A stretch of 64,000 bases of DNA, from the NCBI RefSeq assembly GCF_040719375.1, contig NZ_JBFDTP010000002.1, positions 806,001-870,000 on the forward strand, written 5' to 3'. Shown one piece after another: positions 8,594-18,400 of this stretch (positions are counted from its first letter, which is position 1; each line of letters starts with the position of its first letter). The position numbers and the translations under genes are program-made. The DNA is from Clostridium sp. AN503. Lineage in GTDB: Bacteria; Bacillota; Clostridia; Lachnospirales; Lachnospiraceae. The notes beneath the pieces were generated by a model. It was not told the origin of the DNA. It worked only from the letters and a program-made list of their open reading frames with translations, and did not search any database.

Positions 8594-8956
8594 GTGAAAT
8601 TAAAAAATATACTGATCGTGGTAAATGACATGGAGCGGTCAAAGGCTTTCTATAAAGATCTGTTCGGTTTAGATGTCATTCTGGACCAGGAGGGCAATGC
8701 CATATTATCGGAGGGGCTGGTACTTCAGGACGCCTCCGCATGGGAGCATGTTCTTGGAAAGGAGATCATTTCGAGGAACCATGCGGCGGAGCTTTACTTT
8801 GAAGAACCGGACATCGTGGGATTTGCAGCAAAGCTGGAGAATTATAAAGAGCCGATCCAGTATGTGAACCGGCTGACGGAGCACACATGGGGGCAGAAGA
8901 TGATCCGCCTTTACGATCCGGATGGGAATCTGATCGAGGTGCGGACACCTGTGTGA
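8594..8956 (+). CDS. VOC (glyoxalase/bleomycin-resistance fold) family protein
   Basis: 120 residues, GTG start with GAGGAG upstream. The pattern NILIVVNDMERSKAFYKDLFGLDV at the N terminus and IRLYDPDGNLIEV at the C terminus is diagnostic of the vicinal oxygen chelate fold. Such proteins are metalloenzymes or ligand binders, and the substrate cannot be assigned. It lies 17 bp after the TfoX_C gene. Confidence 0.85.
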   Translation: MKLKNILIVVNDMERSKAFYKDLFGLDVILDQEGNAILSEGLVLQDASAWEHVLGKEIISRNHAAELYFEEPDIVGFAAKLENYKEPIQYVNRLTEHTWGQKMIRLYDPDGNLIEVRTPV

Positions 8957-8982
8957 CCAGAAGGAATCATTCAGGGAGGCAG

Positions 8983-9558
8983 ATGATGAAGTACGGTCAT
9001 ATCATTGTCATATTATCAGCAGTTGTAACGGCGGCGGGCTTTGGAATCACGGGCTGTCATATGATACCGCAAACTACAGCGTCAGAAAGCACGCAGGAGA
9101 GTGCAGCTGAAAGTAAGGTTACAGTCCGGCAGGGGGACAAAAGTATATGTCCATATGAAATTGTTGTATCTGCCATGACCTATGAAAAGAGCGCTAAGGC
9201 ATGGCTCAGCGCAGATGGCGCGAGGCTTTCTCATCAGCTTCCCCAGGTGGCGGATCAGCTGCCGGATATCCAGTGGAAGGATGACTTTTCTGTGGATCTA
9301 CCAGATGATGTTTCACTTTATTATATAGATCTGTTTGATCGTGAGTATGGGAGCCTGGAGCGCATCTATCCTGACGGGGAGAAAGATGGCGGGGATCAAA
9401 TGGTAAATTCCATGGCAGGTTTTATGGAGTATGTATCAGAACTTCCCTCAGGCGCCTACTATATTTCTATTGCGGTCAATCGAAATGGCCGGTATGTAGA
9501 GTCAGAGGGAGAGTACGAACGGTTTGTGAACGAGTATGCATTTCGGCTGGAGAAATAA
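8983..9558 (+). CDS. putative lipoprotein, unknown function
   Basis: 191 residues from ATG 8983 (8986 is also possible; GGGAGG at 8974-8979). A signal peptide with a lipobox-like ITGC lies at about residues 22-25, followed by a Ser/Thr/Glu-rich linker. The rest is acidic and soluble with no family I recognise. Expected to be anchored on the outer face of the membrane. It precedes a YcxB-like membrane gene. Confidence 0.65.
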   Translation: MMKYGHIIVILSAVVTAAGFGITGCHMIPQTTASESTQESAAESKVTVRQGDKSICPYEIVVSAMTYEKSAKAWLSADGARLSHQLPQVADQLPDIQWKDDFSVDLPDDVSLYYIDLFDREYGSLERIYPDGEKDGGDQMVNSMAGFMEYVSELPSGAYYISIAVNRNGRYVESEGEYERFVNEYAFRLEK

Positions 9559-9602
9559 CAGCAGATTTGAGACAGCGGTTATGGAATGCGGCAGGTGACA
9601 CT

Positions 9603-10817
9603 ATGGGAAAACAAAATTCTTTTTTTTACGTGCGCATAGAACGGGCAGATGAAATGCCTGTGGGAATGTGGAAACTGGTATTTCAAACGATGTTCAGCAG
9701 AAAAATATGGTTCAGCAAAAGCTCCTGGAAGGTCTGGGCCATATGGGCGTTTCTGTCGCTGTGGCTGTTGTCTTCCATGTCACGGTGGCTCCCGCATTTT
9801 GAACATATGCTGCCCCGGTTATTGGTCTGGGTGGCGGCCACTGCAGTATTGATGGCTGCGGCTATAGCCGCCGTTGCATTGTTGTGTATCTTTTATCTGA
9901 AACATTCCTGGAATGACCCTGAAAAAAGAACGCAGTTTTGTCAGGATATATGGTTTTACGAAGATCATATTCTGGTGGAAAAAACTTCCTGTACCGTAGA
10001 GATCCCCTGCGTAGAAATTGCAGATATCAAAGAACAGGAAAATCAGTTTATTCTGCAAATGAATAATGGAAACACTATGATCCTTCCTAAGAAAAGTTTT
10101 TTAGAAGGGAATCCGTCAGAATTTTGTGCTTTTATGCAGAAGTCGGTCAGGCTGGCTAAAGAAGCTGCAGGAAGCCAGAGAGTCATCCCCCTATCCTCAA
10201 ACGGGATGGCTGCCGCATTTACGATTTGCCGCCATAGGTCGATGGAAGGGGCGTATGCTGCAAAACTGTGTGAAACTTGGAGCAATGGGGGAAATAAAGA
10301 CAGAAGCTGGATCTGGAAAGAGTTCCTGTTTCCGTTTGGAGCGACAACGATCATTCTGATCTGGGTGCTGTTTGTGCAGCAGTCAGGAGCTGTTTGGCAT
10401 ATGGTATTTCCATACTTCCTGTTGACGGAAGGTATCCTGTTTGTCCTGTGCCTGGGATTTACCGGCTGGGGCAACAGAAAGCGAGCTATTCGGAAAAAGC
10501 TGAAAAGGGAAGTCCGAAGGGACTGGAATAAGCAGCGGAGGGAAGCCTGTGAGGAGGCATGGGAGTTTCGTTTTTATGATACCTGTTTTAAAAAGTGCAT
10601 GCAGGGAGGCTCGATCACCTATGGCTATGAAAATATCAGGAGGCTCGTTCTCTGCGGGCAGTATCTGCTGTTTTTGATGGAGCGCCCGGAAGGGACTGCC
10701 TATGTCCTGGATTTTGATATGAGAGAGGTGGCCATTCCAGAACAGTTCTGTATGTTTATCCAGGAGAGATGCGGCAGGAAGATAGAAGAAGACAACTATG
10801 GAGAGAGATGGAAATGA
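9603..10817 (+). CDS. YcxB-like membrane protein, duplicated arrangement
   Basis: 404 residues from ATG 9603. An in-frame TTG at 9567 would add 12 residues without a better ribosome site. Two hydrophobic hairpins (about 40-100 and 245-290) are each followed by a soluble beta-rich segment with the YcxB-like pattern (FYEDHILVEKTSCTVEIPCVEIADI, later FYDTCFKKCMQGGSITYGYENIRRLV). This looks like an internal duplication of the YcxB unit. Function unknown. The 3' end overlaps the next gene by 10 bp. Confidence 0.6.
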   Translation: MGKQNSFFYVRIERADEMPVGMWKLVFQTMFSRKIWFSKSSWKVWAIWAFLSLWLLSSMSRWLPHFEHMLPRLLVWVAATAVLMAAAIAAVALLCIFYLKHSWNDPEKRTQFCQDIWFYEDHILVEKTSCTVEIPCVEIADIKEQENQFILQMNNGNTMILPKKSFLEGNPSEFCAFMQKSVRLAKEAAGSQRVIPLSSNGMAAAFTICRHRSMEGAYAAKLCETWSNGGNKDRSWIWKEFLFPFGATTIILIWVLFVQQSGAVWHMVFPYFLLTEGILFVLCLGFTGWGNRKRAIRKKLKREVRRDWNKQRREACEEAWEFRFYDTCFKKCMQGGSITYGYENIRRLVLCGQYLLFLMERPEGTAYVLDFDMREVAIPEQFCMFIQERCGRKIEEDNYGERWK

Positions 10818-11353
10818 TTGTATATAAGAGACTGAAAAGCCAGGATATCACCCGTTCCCTGTTTGACGGATTTATCAGGACCCAGAAGGTGACAAAGTGC
10901 TGGCGCCGGGAACACGGAGAGTGGGTGATCCGGGACGCCGCATTTGTGGACGACTGGGGAGAAGCGGAATACAAAGAGCTGATCCGGTGTCTGCAAAACA
11001 CAGCTGAGACAGGAGGACTGGTTATGGGGGCATTTTTTGGTCAGCGCCTTGCAGGGTTTGTTTCTGTGGAACAGGCGCCGCTTGGCAGCCGGGGGCAGTA
11101 TATGGACTTGTCAAGTATCCATGTATCCCATGATATGCGAGGGCATGGGATAGGAAAGAAGCTGTTTTCCATGGCTGCGGATTTTGCCAGGGAAAATGGC
11201 AGGGAAAAGATTTATATATCCGGTCACTCCGCAGTGGAAACCCAGGCATTTTACCAAAGCCTGGGCTGTGTAGAGGCAAAAGAGTATGATCCGGCGCATG
11301 TAAAGCGGGAACCTTTCGACTGTCAGTTGGAGTATGATGTCACGGCGAGGTGA
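10808..11353 (+). CDS. GNAT-family N-acetyltransferase
   Basis: 181 residues from ATG 10808 (ATG 10814 is an alternative; the start lies inside the end of the previous gene). The acetyl-CoA site is visible in LSSIHVSHDMRGHGIGKKLFSMA (motif A, R/Q-x-x-G-x-G/A), followed by AFYQSLGCVEAKEY. The N terminus (KCWRREHGEWVIRDAAFVDDWGE) is typical of a clostridial GNAT subfamily of unknown substrate. Confidence 0.85.
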   Translation: MEMIVYKRLKSQDITRSLFDGFIRTQKVTKCWRREHGEWVIRDAAFVDDWGEAEYKELIRCLQNTAETGGLVMGAFFGQRLAGFVSVEQAPLGSRGQYMDLSSIHVSHDMRGHGIGKKLFSMAADFARENGREKIYISGHSAVETQAFYQSLGCVEAKEYDPAHVKREPFDCQLEYDVTAR

Positions 11354-11392
11354 CTGCAGATCGGATCAGGATACAGGTCGGGGAGGATCGTT

Positions 11393-11872
11393 TTGGACAG
11401 AGATTTGATATATGCCATTGTTATACTTTGGATCATCCTGTTGTATGCAGGGATCAGCTCTTACATCAAAGGAAAGTCAAAAATAACGGAAATGGATTCG
11501 AGATGTACAAGGCGGACCATGGGTACGATCCGTTATCTGTCAAAGGGACTTTGTTTTGATGGGATTGGGAATATCAATACAAGGGGGCCGGCGAAGGAGT
11601 ACGGGCTAAAGTATTCGGTGCTCCGGTACATGGTGTACGAGTTTTCCGTGGAGGGTGATACTTTCAGCGGGATTGACGCCAGGGTCCCATTTTCCATATT
11701 TTCGGCTGGAAAACCTGGTGAAGAGGTTGAACTTTACTATAATGAGAATAAACCGGAGGAGTTCATCTGCCATAAAGAAGATGTCAATGTCAGATATGGC
11801 GGGATGATATCAGCTGCGTTTATAGCGGCATGTATTACCATTTTCATATGTGTTACGTCTGTCTGGGGCTGA
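11393..11872 (+). CDS. membrane protein with DUF3592-like middle
   Basis: 159 residues from TTG 11393, supported by GGGGAGG 6-7 bp upstream. It has an N-terminal hydrophobic segment (about 6-24), a soluble beta-rich domain and a C-terminal hydrophobic segment (about 135-156). The pattern VELYYNENKPEEFI resembles DUF3592-type proteins. Function unknown. A bidirectional terminator follows. Confidence 0.55.
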   Translation: MDRDLIYAIVILWIILLYAGISSYIKGKSKITEMDSRCTRRTMGTIRYLSKGLCFDGIGNINTRGPAKEYGLKYSVLRYMVYEFSVEGDTFSGIDARVPFSIFSAGKPGEEVELYYNENKPEEFICHKEDVNVRYGGMISAAFIAACITIFICVTSVWG

Positions 11873-11906
11873 ATGTTTTCTCCTATGATGTTTGGACAGC
11901 CTATAG

Positions 11907-11938
11907 GCCGGAAGTCCGCTGCGGACTTCCGGCTTTTT
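11907..11938. terminator. bidirectional terminator between convergent genes
   Basis: 11-bp stem GCCGGAAGTCC/GGACTTCCGGC (11907-11917 with 11923-11933), 5-nt loop, T5 on the + side and A-rich on the other. It sits between 11872 and the minus-strand gene ending at 11946. Confidence 0.85.
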
Positions 11939-11945
11939 AAATGTG

Positions 11946-13220
11946 TTACGGATTCAGTTCTCCGATCCCGGACACGCCCACATAAATATGGGAGATCTTA
12001 TACCAGGTTGCAAAGTCGATCACGCCTGTCTGAGGCAGTCCGAAGATGGACTGGAATTCGCTCACGGCAGCGGCGGTAGCCGGGCCGTAGATTCCGTCCG
12101 GCGTTACCCGCGGGATTGCGGAATAGACGGTTGCGATGGCGTCAAGCTGTTCCTGGACCTGTTGGACTTTTTGTCCGGTGGAGCCGATGGTCAGGTCATA
12201 TCCGGGCCAGGAGGCGGGGATTCCGGAGATTTCCTCGGCTGTGTTGATGTACATGCTGTCGCCGTAGTAATGCCGCAGGATCTCAATGGGGCTGTAGCCG
12301 CGCTCGCCCAAAGAGCAGGAACCCCACTGGGTCATCCATCCCCGGTTTAAGCACTGTACCTTCCGGCCGTCACAGTATTGGGTGAGGATCGGCTGTTTGA
12401 CCTCCGGGCGGGACAGATAGTTGTCGAAGATCTCATCTACGATCACAGAAATACTCTCAAAAATATTTCGGCCATAGATCCACTTGTGGTCAAAAGCGGT
12501 GGAAGAGGTGATGGTAAAATCATATCCCCGGTTCCGGTAGTGTTCTGTATAAACACGATTTAAAGTAAAGCTCATGATCGCAAGCACATTCGCAGTGATC
12601 GTGGCCTGAGGCCAGGTGGCATAGATCTCACTGGAAGCCACGTTTTTGATGTAATCCCGGTAGGGCACATAATAATTGGGGGCGGAGGCATCCGTTGGAA
12701 CCCCATCGTGTACAATGACAGTCTGCGGGACTACAACACGGCTCAAGACAATCTCGCCGCTCTCCCCGACCGGCTGGATCTCCGGTTCTGCGATCTTGGG
12801 CGGATAGTCGCCGTAGAGGGTGTGTTCCGGAATGATGATCGGATTTTCCACTGCCTCCGGGTCGTCTTCCGGCTCTAAGCGCACAGGCTGGATGGCGGTG
12901 GCATCAGGCAGAACCTCAGTGCCCTCGATCAATGTTGGCTTAAAACCAGGCGCGGTGATGCGCAGGGTATAGTCTGAATAAGGCTGATTGCTGCCAGGTT
13001 CCAGGCTGTATTCAAGCGGCGGAGCGGCAAGCTCGATGTCCTCTGACTGCCCGGAGCTGTTGGTAGTCAGTTCCTCAAGCGTATTTGTGGGAGCGCCGGA
13101 GTAGGAGATAGAGATCCTTGCATCCCGAATGGGGAAATTATTGACCATATTTACTACATTTACCTGTAGAAAACCGCTGGACGGAAGCTCTGTGGCGGTG
13201 GCTCTCATATCTTTTTTCAT
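11946..13220 (-). CDS. SpoIID-like / peptidoglycan-binding protein without signal peptide
   Basis: 424 residues from ATG at 13220 (GAGG upstream); TTG 13232 only adds four residues. Domains in order: a beta-sandwich resembling carboxypeptidase regulatory repeats (about 15-115), a Pro/Glu linker, a SpoIID/LytB-like domain (about 185-330) containing the SSEIYATWP segment with the Glu (about 198) that SpoIID enzymes use, and a peptidoglycan_binding_1 domain (about 343-410: IGSTGQKVQQVQEQLD, DGIYGPAT). No signal peptide or lipobox is visible, so it may act in the mother cell or on the spore. Cell-wall or cortex role is inferred. Confidence 0.7.
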   Translation of the reverse strand: MKKDMRATATELPSSGFLQVNVVNMVNNFPIRDARISISYSGAPTNTLEELTTNSSGQSEDIELAAPPLEYSLEPGSNQPYSDYTLRITAPGFKPTLIEGTEVLPDATAIQPVRLEPEDDPEAVENPIIIPEHTLYGDYPPKIAEPEIQPVGESGEIVLSRVVVPQTVIVHDGVPTDASAPNYYVPYRDYIKNVASSEIYATWPQATITANVLAIMSFTLNRVYTEHYRNRGYDFTITSSTAFDHKWIYGRNIFESISVIVDEIFDNYLSRPEVKQPILTQYCDGRKVQCLNRGWMTQWGSCSLGERGYSPIEILRHYYGDSMYINTAEEISGIPASWPGYDLTIGSTGQKVQQVQEQLDAIATVYSAIPRVTPDGIYGPATAAAVSEFQSIFGLPQTGVIDFATWYKISHIYVGVSGIGELNP

Positions 13221-13317
13221 AGAAATCCTCAAAGTTTGTGATTACTATTAATATATTTGTTTTGTGGAACAATGTGCCTGGAGATATGAATTTTTATAAT
13301 AAATCTTTTCCATTATG

Positions 13318-13335
13318 CTTGAGTTTCCACATTAT
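13318..13335. repeat. possible remnant of the tip of the large quasi-palindrome
   Basis: CTTGAGTTTCCACATTAT matches the end of the 39142/55935 element (CTTGAGTTTCCGCATTTT) at 16 of 18 positions. No second arm is found nearby, so this could be an eroded end or chance. Confidence 0.3.
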
Positions 13336-13517
13336 CAGGTTGCATCTGTGAAAATTATATGATATTCTATACCCACATTGATATTTCAGATATCGATAAA
13401 ACTCTTATTTAGTCACAAAGATATGAATCAGGCGGATCGCCGGATAATCACAGACAGGGAAAGCAGTGGAGGGGATGGTCTTGTATTTCACGGTAAATTC
13501 TATTACAATATCCATAT

Positions 13518-14117
13518 ATGGGCAATGTATTCTCCCGGAAGCTGCTGGGGGAGGGGGAATGGCGGGGAGCGCGGGAACTGTACGAATTGATGGATTATGA
13601 GGCTCTTCCGGAGCCGGTGAAGCAGATGCTCAACAACTACAGGATCTATGTGCTGGATGTGCGGAGGTTTAAAGAGATAGAACGGTTCCGGACCGACCTG
13701 CGGGAGCTGTTTACCTTTTTGCAGAATATAAAAGACAAGAACTCAATGGAGCAGATTGTGCAGAACGATAATTTTTTAAGTTTAGATGAGGATACCTATG
13801 AGGCTATGGCGGCCCTGGGAGATATCCCGGACTTTGAAACCATGAAGGACAAGCTTAGGATTGAGGGAGGGAAGATCAATATGTGCAGAGCATTTGAGGA
13901 ACTGATGGAGAGCAAGTGGCTGGCGGGACGGGAAGACGGCATAGAAGTGGGAAAGTCTGAAGGCAGGACAGAAGGCGCTTTTCTTCAGGCGGAAAAAACG
14001 GCTTATAACATGTTCCGGCGAGGATTTTCCGTGGAGGATGTGTCGGTCATCTGTGAACTGGATCATAAAAAGGTCTCTGAACTGTTTGAGAAATGGAAGG
14101 GAAAGAATCGGAAATAG
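13518..14117 (+). pseudogene. 3' remnant of an Rpn/PD-(D/E)XK transposase-like gene
   Basis: 199 residues. WRGARELYELMDYEALPE, VLDVRRF, FRTDLRELFTFL and the C-terminal MCRAFEELMESKWLAGREDGIEVG match the C-terminal half of the Rpn/PDDEXK putative-transposase family. The N-terminal nuclease domain is missing: the frame is closed by a stop at 13494, there is no ribosome site before ATG 13518, and full members are about 280-330 residues. The 285 bp upstream hold no other gene I can recognise. Confidence 0.65.
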
Positions 14118-14259
14118 AAACCTGATAAACGAATGAGAAATGCTTTCGTTGGAGACCATCTTACTGGGGAAATGCTCGAGCCTGGCGGCTCAATGATTCC
14201 GGCATCAGGCCGGACCGTCAGTCTTCATTTCATGCCGGAACAATTAATAAAAAAACTTC

Positions 14260-14288
14260 TTGAAAAATAAATCGAAATCATGTATAAT
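14260..14288 (+). promoter_or_regulatory. carAB promoter
   Basis: -35 TTGAAA (14260-14265), 17-bp spacer, -10 TATAAT (14283-14288). Transcription should start near 14295, leaving a leader of about 107 nt before carA. The leader contains GGGC...GCCC and GACA...TGTC pairings but no PyrR anti-antiterminator consensus that I recognise. Confidence 0.8.
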
Positions 14289-14401
14289 CTTATCAATTTG
14301 GGCTTAGACACGAAAACGCCCGATGGAAGACATGTTTTGTCGAAAGAGAAGCATGATGCAGCTATAAAGTTTTGACTCAGAAAGGACAGGTACCCCAATA
14401 T

Positions 14402-15493
14402 ATGAAAGCATTTCTCATTCTGGAAGACGGCACCGTATTTGAAGGAACGAGTATCGGTTCCGCAAGGGAAGTTATCAGCGAAATCGTATTCAATACATCC
14501 ATGACCGGTTACTTAGAGGTCCTTACCGACCCTTCCTATGCAGGACAGGCAGTGGTGATGACATATCCGCTTATTGGCAACTACGGCATCTGTTATGAAG
14601 ACATGGAATCAGAAAGACCGTGGCCGGATGGCTACATTGTTCGTGAATTATCTCGGATCCCCAGCAATTTCCGAAGTGAGGATACCATTCAGAATTTCTT
14701 GGAAAAACATGATATTCCCGGTATCAGTGGTATCGATACAAGAGCCCTTACAAAAATATTGAGAGAAAAAGGCACAATGAACGGCATGATCACGACAAAC
14801 GAGTATGCTGATCTTGCAGAGCCTTTAAGCCGGATGAAGGCTTATACCGTAAAGGGCGTGGTAAAGGCGACCTCCTGTAAGGAAACCTGTGTGTTAAAGC
14901 CTGCGGCAGAGTTTGAAAAGCCGGTAAAGAGAGTGGCGCTTCTGGATCTGGGGGCTAAGAAAAATATCGCCCGCTCTTTGTGTGAGCGAGGCTGTGAAGT
15001 GACGGTTTATCCCTGCGATACCACCGCGGAGGAGATCCTGGGAGCAGACCCGGACGGCATTATGCTGTCCAACGGCCCTGGGGACCCCAAAGAGAATGTT
15101 AAGATCATAGAAGAGATCCGCAAACTGTATCAGTCAGATGTCCCGATCTTTGCGATCTGTCTGGGACATCAGCTTATGGCGCTGGCTACTGGCGCAGATA
15201 CCTTCAAGCTGAAATACGGTCATCGCGGTGGCAATCATCCGGTGAAGGATTTAGAGACCGGACGAGCCTACATTTCCTCTCAGAACCACGGCTATGCGGT
15301 GGATCCAGAAAGCCTGGATGAGAAGGTGGCGGTGCCTGCGTTTGTAAATGTCAATGACGGCACCAACGAGGGCCTTAAGTATATCGGCAAGAATATATTT
15401 ACCGTGCAGTATCACCCGGAAGCCTGTCCGGGACCGCAGGATTCTGCGTACCTGTTTGACCGGTTTTTAAACATGATGGGAGGGAATGAATAA
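14402..15493 (+). CDS. carA: carbamoyl-phosphate synthase small subunit
   Basis: 363 residues from ATG 14402; TTG 14372 in frame is less likely. The subunit hydrolyses glutamine and channels ammonia to CarB for carbamoyl phosphate, precursor of arginine and pyrimidines. The N-terminal CPSase domain includes FNTSMTGYLEVLTDPSYAGQ. The class I amidotransferase domain shows the nucleophile in FAICLGHQLMAL and the His/Glu pair in YHPEACPGP. The TAATG overlap at 15491-15495 couples it to carB. argF lies elsewhere in the window (39501). Confidence 0.97.
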   Translation: MKAFLILEDGTVFEGTSIGSAREVISEIVFNTSMTGYLEVLTDPSYAGQAVVMTYPLIGNYGICYEDMESERPWPDGYIVRELSRIPSNFRSEDTIQNFLEKHDIPGISGIDTRALTKILREKGTMNGMITTNEYADLAEPLSRMKAYTVKGVVKATSCKETCVLKPAAEFEKPVKRVALLDLGAKKNIARSLCERGCEVTVYPCDTTAEEILGADPDGIMLSNGPGDPKENVKIIEEIRKLYQSDVPIFAICLGHQLMALATGADTFKLKYGHRGGNHPVKDLETGRAYISSQNHGYAVDPESLDEKVAVPAFVNVNDGTNEGLKYIGKNIFTVQYHPEACPGPQDSAYLFDRFLNMMGGNE

Positions 15494-18400
15494 TGCCAAA
15501 AAATCCTGAGATAAAAAAAGTTCTGGTGCTGGGTTCCGGCCCGATCATCATCGGACAGGCCGCGGAGTTTGACTATGCGGGCACCCAGGCCTGCCGTTCT
15601 CTGAAAGAGGAGGGCATCGAGGTAGTGCTTCTTAATTCTAACCCGGCTACCATCATGACCGACAAGGATATTGCAGACCGGGTGTATATCGAGCCTCTGA
15701 CCGTGGAGGTTGTGGAGCAGCTGATCAAAAAGGAGAAGCCGGACAGCGTCCTTCCGACCCTGGGCGGACAGGCGGGCTTAAACCTTGCCATGGAGCTTGA
15801 GGAGGCCGGATTTTTCAGGGAAAACAACGTGCGCCTGATCGGAACCACCGCGCTGACCATCAAAAAAGCGGAAGACCGGGAGATGTTTAAGGAGACCATG
15901 GAGAAGATCGGCGAGCCGGTAGCCCCCTCCGACATTGTGGAGAATGTGGAAGACGGTCTGCGGATCGCGGAGAAGATCGGCTACCCCGTGGTCCTGCGTC
16001 CGGCATACACCCTGGGCGGCAGCGGCGGAGGTATCGCGGAGAATCCGGAAACATGCCGGGAGATCCTGGAGAATGGTCTCCGTCTGTCACGTGTCGGACA
16101 GGTTCTGGTAGAGCGCTGCATCGCCGGATGGAAAGAGATCGAGTATGAAGTGATGCGCGACGGCGCTGGCAATGTGATCACCGTATGTAATATGGAAAAT
16201 ATCGACCCGGTAGGCGTTCATACCGGTGACAGCATCGTAGTGGCTCCGTCCCAGACCCTGGGCGACAAGGAATACCAGATGCTTCGTACCTCTTCATTAA
16301 ACATTATCACGGAGCTTGGCATCACCGGGGGCTGCAACGTGCAGTATGCGCTGCATCCGACCAGCTTTGAATACTGCGTGATCGAGGTGAACCCGCGAGT
16401 GAGCCGTTCCTCCGCTCTGGCTTCCAAGGCTACCGGCTATCCGATCGCAAAGGTGGCGGCGAAGATCGCTCTGGGATATACCCTGGATGAGATCAAAAAT
16501 GCGGTAACGAAGAAGACCTACGCAAGCTTTGAGCCGATGCTGGACTACTGTGTGGTAAAAATGCCGAGACTGCCCTTTGACAAGTTCATCAGTGCAAAGC
16601 GCACCCTGGGAACGCAGATGAAAGCGACCGGGGAGGTCATGAGCATCTGCACCAACTTTGAGGGCGGTCTGATGAAGGCGATCCGGTCCCTGGAACAGCA
16701 TGTGGACTGTTTGCGGTCCTATGATTTTACGGATCTGGACGAAGACGGGTTAAAGAAACAGCTTGCAAAAGTGGACGACCGCCGGATCTGGGTGATCGCC
16801 GAGGCGCTGCGCCGCGGCATGTCCTACGATGTGATCCATGAGATCACAAAGATCGACCACTGGTTTATCGACAAGCTGGCGATCCTGGTAGAGATGGAGG
16901 CTGCGCTGGAGAAGGGACCGCTGACCCCGGAGCTTTTAAAGGAAGCAAAACGTCTGGAATTCCCGGACAATGTGATCTCCAGGCTCACCGGTGTAGCCCA
17001 GGAAAAAGTGAAGGCGATGCGCCATGAAAATGGGATCCGGGCGGCATTTAAGATGGTGGATACCTGTGCTGCGGAGTTTGCCGCTGAGACGCCCTACTAC
17101 TATTCCTGCTTTGACGGGATCAATGAGGCGGCTGAGACTCACGACAGGAAAAAGGTCCTGGTGCTAGGCTCCGGGCCGATCCGGATCGGACAGGGGATCG
17201 AGTTTGACTTCTGCTCCGTGCACAGCACCTGGGCATTTTCAAAGGAAGGCTATGAGACCATTATCGTAAACAACAACCCGGAGACCGTGAGTACGGACTT
17301 CGACATTGCAGATAAGCTGTATTTTGAGCCGCTGACCCCGGAGGATGTGGAGAGTATCGTGGACATCGAAAAGCCGGACGGGGCCGTGGTACAGTTCGGC
17401 GGACAGACTGCCATCAAGCTGACGGAAGCCCTGATGAAGATGGGCGTGCCGATCCTGGGCACCGCAGCGGAGGATGTGGATGCAGCGGAGGACCGGGAGC
17501 TGTTTGATAAGATCCTTGAGGAGTGCCAGATCCCGAGACCCGCAGGCCACACGGTATTTACGGCGGAGGAGGCCAGGAAGGCGGCCAATGAGCTGGGCTA
17601 TCCGGTGCTTGTAAGACCGTCCTACGTATTGGGCGGCCAGGGAATGCAGATCTGTATCAGCGACAATGATATCGACGAATTTATCGGCATCATCAATCAG
17701 ATCGCCCAGGACCACCCGATCCTGGTAGACAAATATATCATTGGTAAGGAGATCGAGGTGGATGCAGTCTGTGACGGCACGGATATCCTGATCCCGGGCA
17801 TCATGGAACACATTGAACGCACCGGCGTCCACTCCGGAGACAGTATCTCCGTATATCCGGCGCCCAGTATCACTCCGGCCGTGGAGGCGAAGCTGGTGGA
17901 CTACACGGAGAAACTGGCGCGCGCCCTGCATGTAAAGGGCATGATCAATATCCAGTTTATTGTGGCGGATGAGGAGGTCTTCATCATCGAGGTCAATCCG
18001 CGTTCCTCCAGGACCGTGCCGTATATCAGCAAGGTAACGGGGATCCCGATCGTGCCGTTAGCCACCCAGGTCATCTGCGGCCACACCTTAAAGGAGCTGG
18101 GCTACACGCCGGGCCTTCAGAAGAAATCCGAGTATATCGCCATCAAGATGCCGGTATTTTCCTTCGAGAAGATCCGCGGCGCAGATATCAGCCTGGGGCC
18201 GGAGATGAAGTCTACAGGAGAATGCCTTGGCATTGCAAAGACCTTCAACGAGGCGCTTTATAAGGCGTTTGAGGGTGCGGGCATGAAGCTGCCGAAGCAT
18301 AAGAATATGATCATTACTGTCCGTGAGGATGAGCAGGAAAATGTGGTTGAGATCGCCAGACGGTTTCAAAAGGCAGGCTACAAGATCTTTGCCACCAGAG

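Noticed and set aside
13233..13517. Short ORF (13378-13590) before the Rpn remnant
   Set aside because: No ribosome site or family match; likely decayed sequence of the lost nuclease domain or noise.
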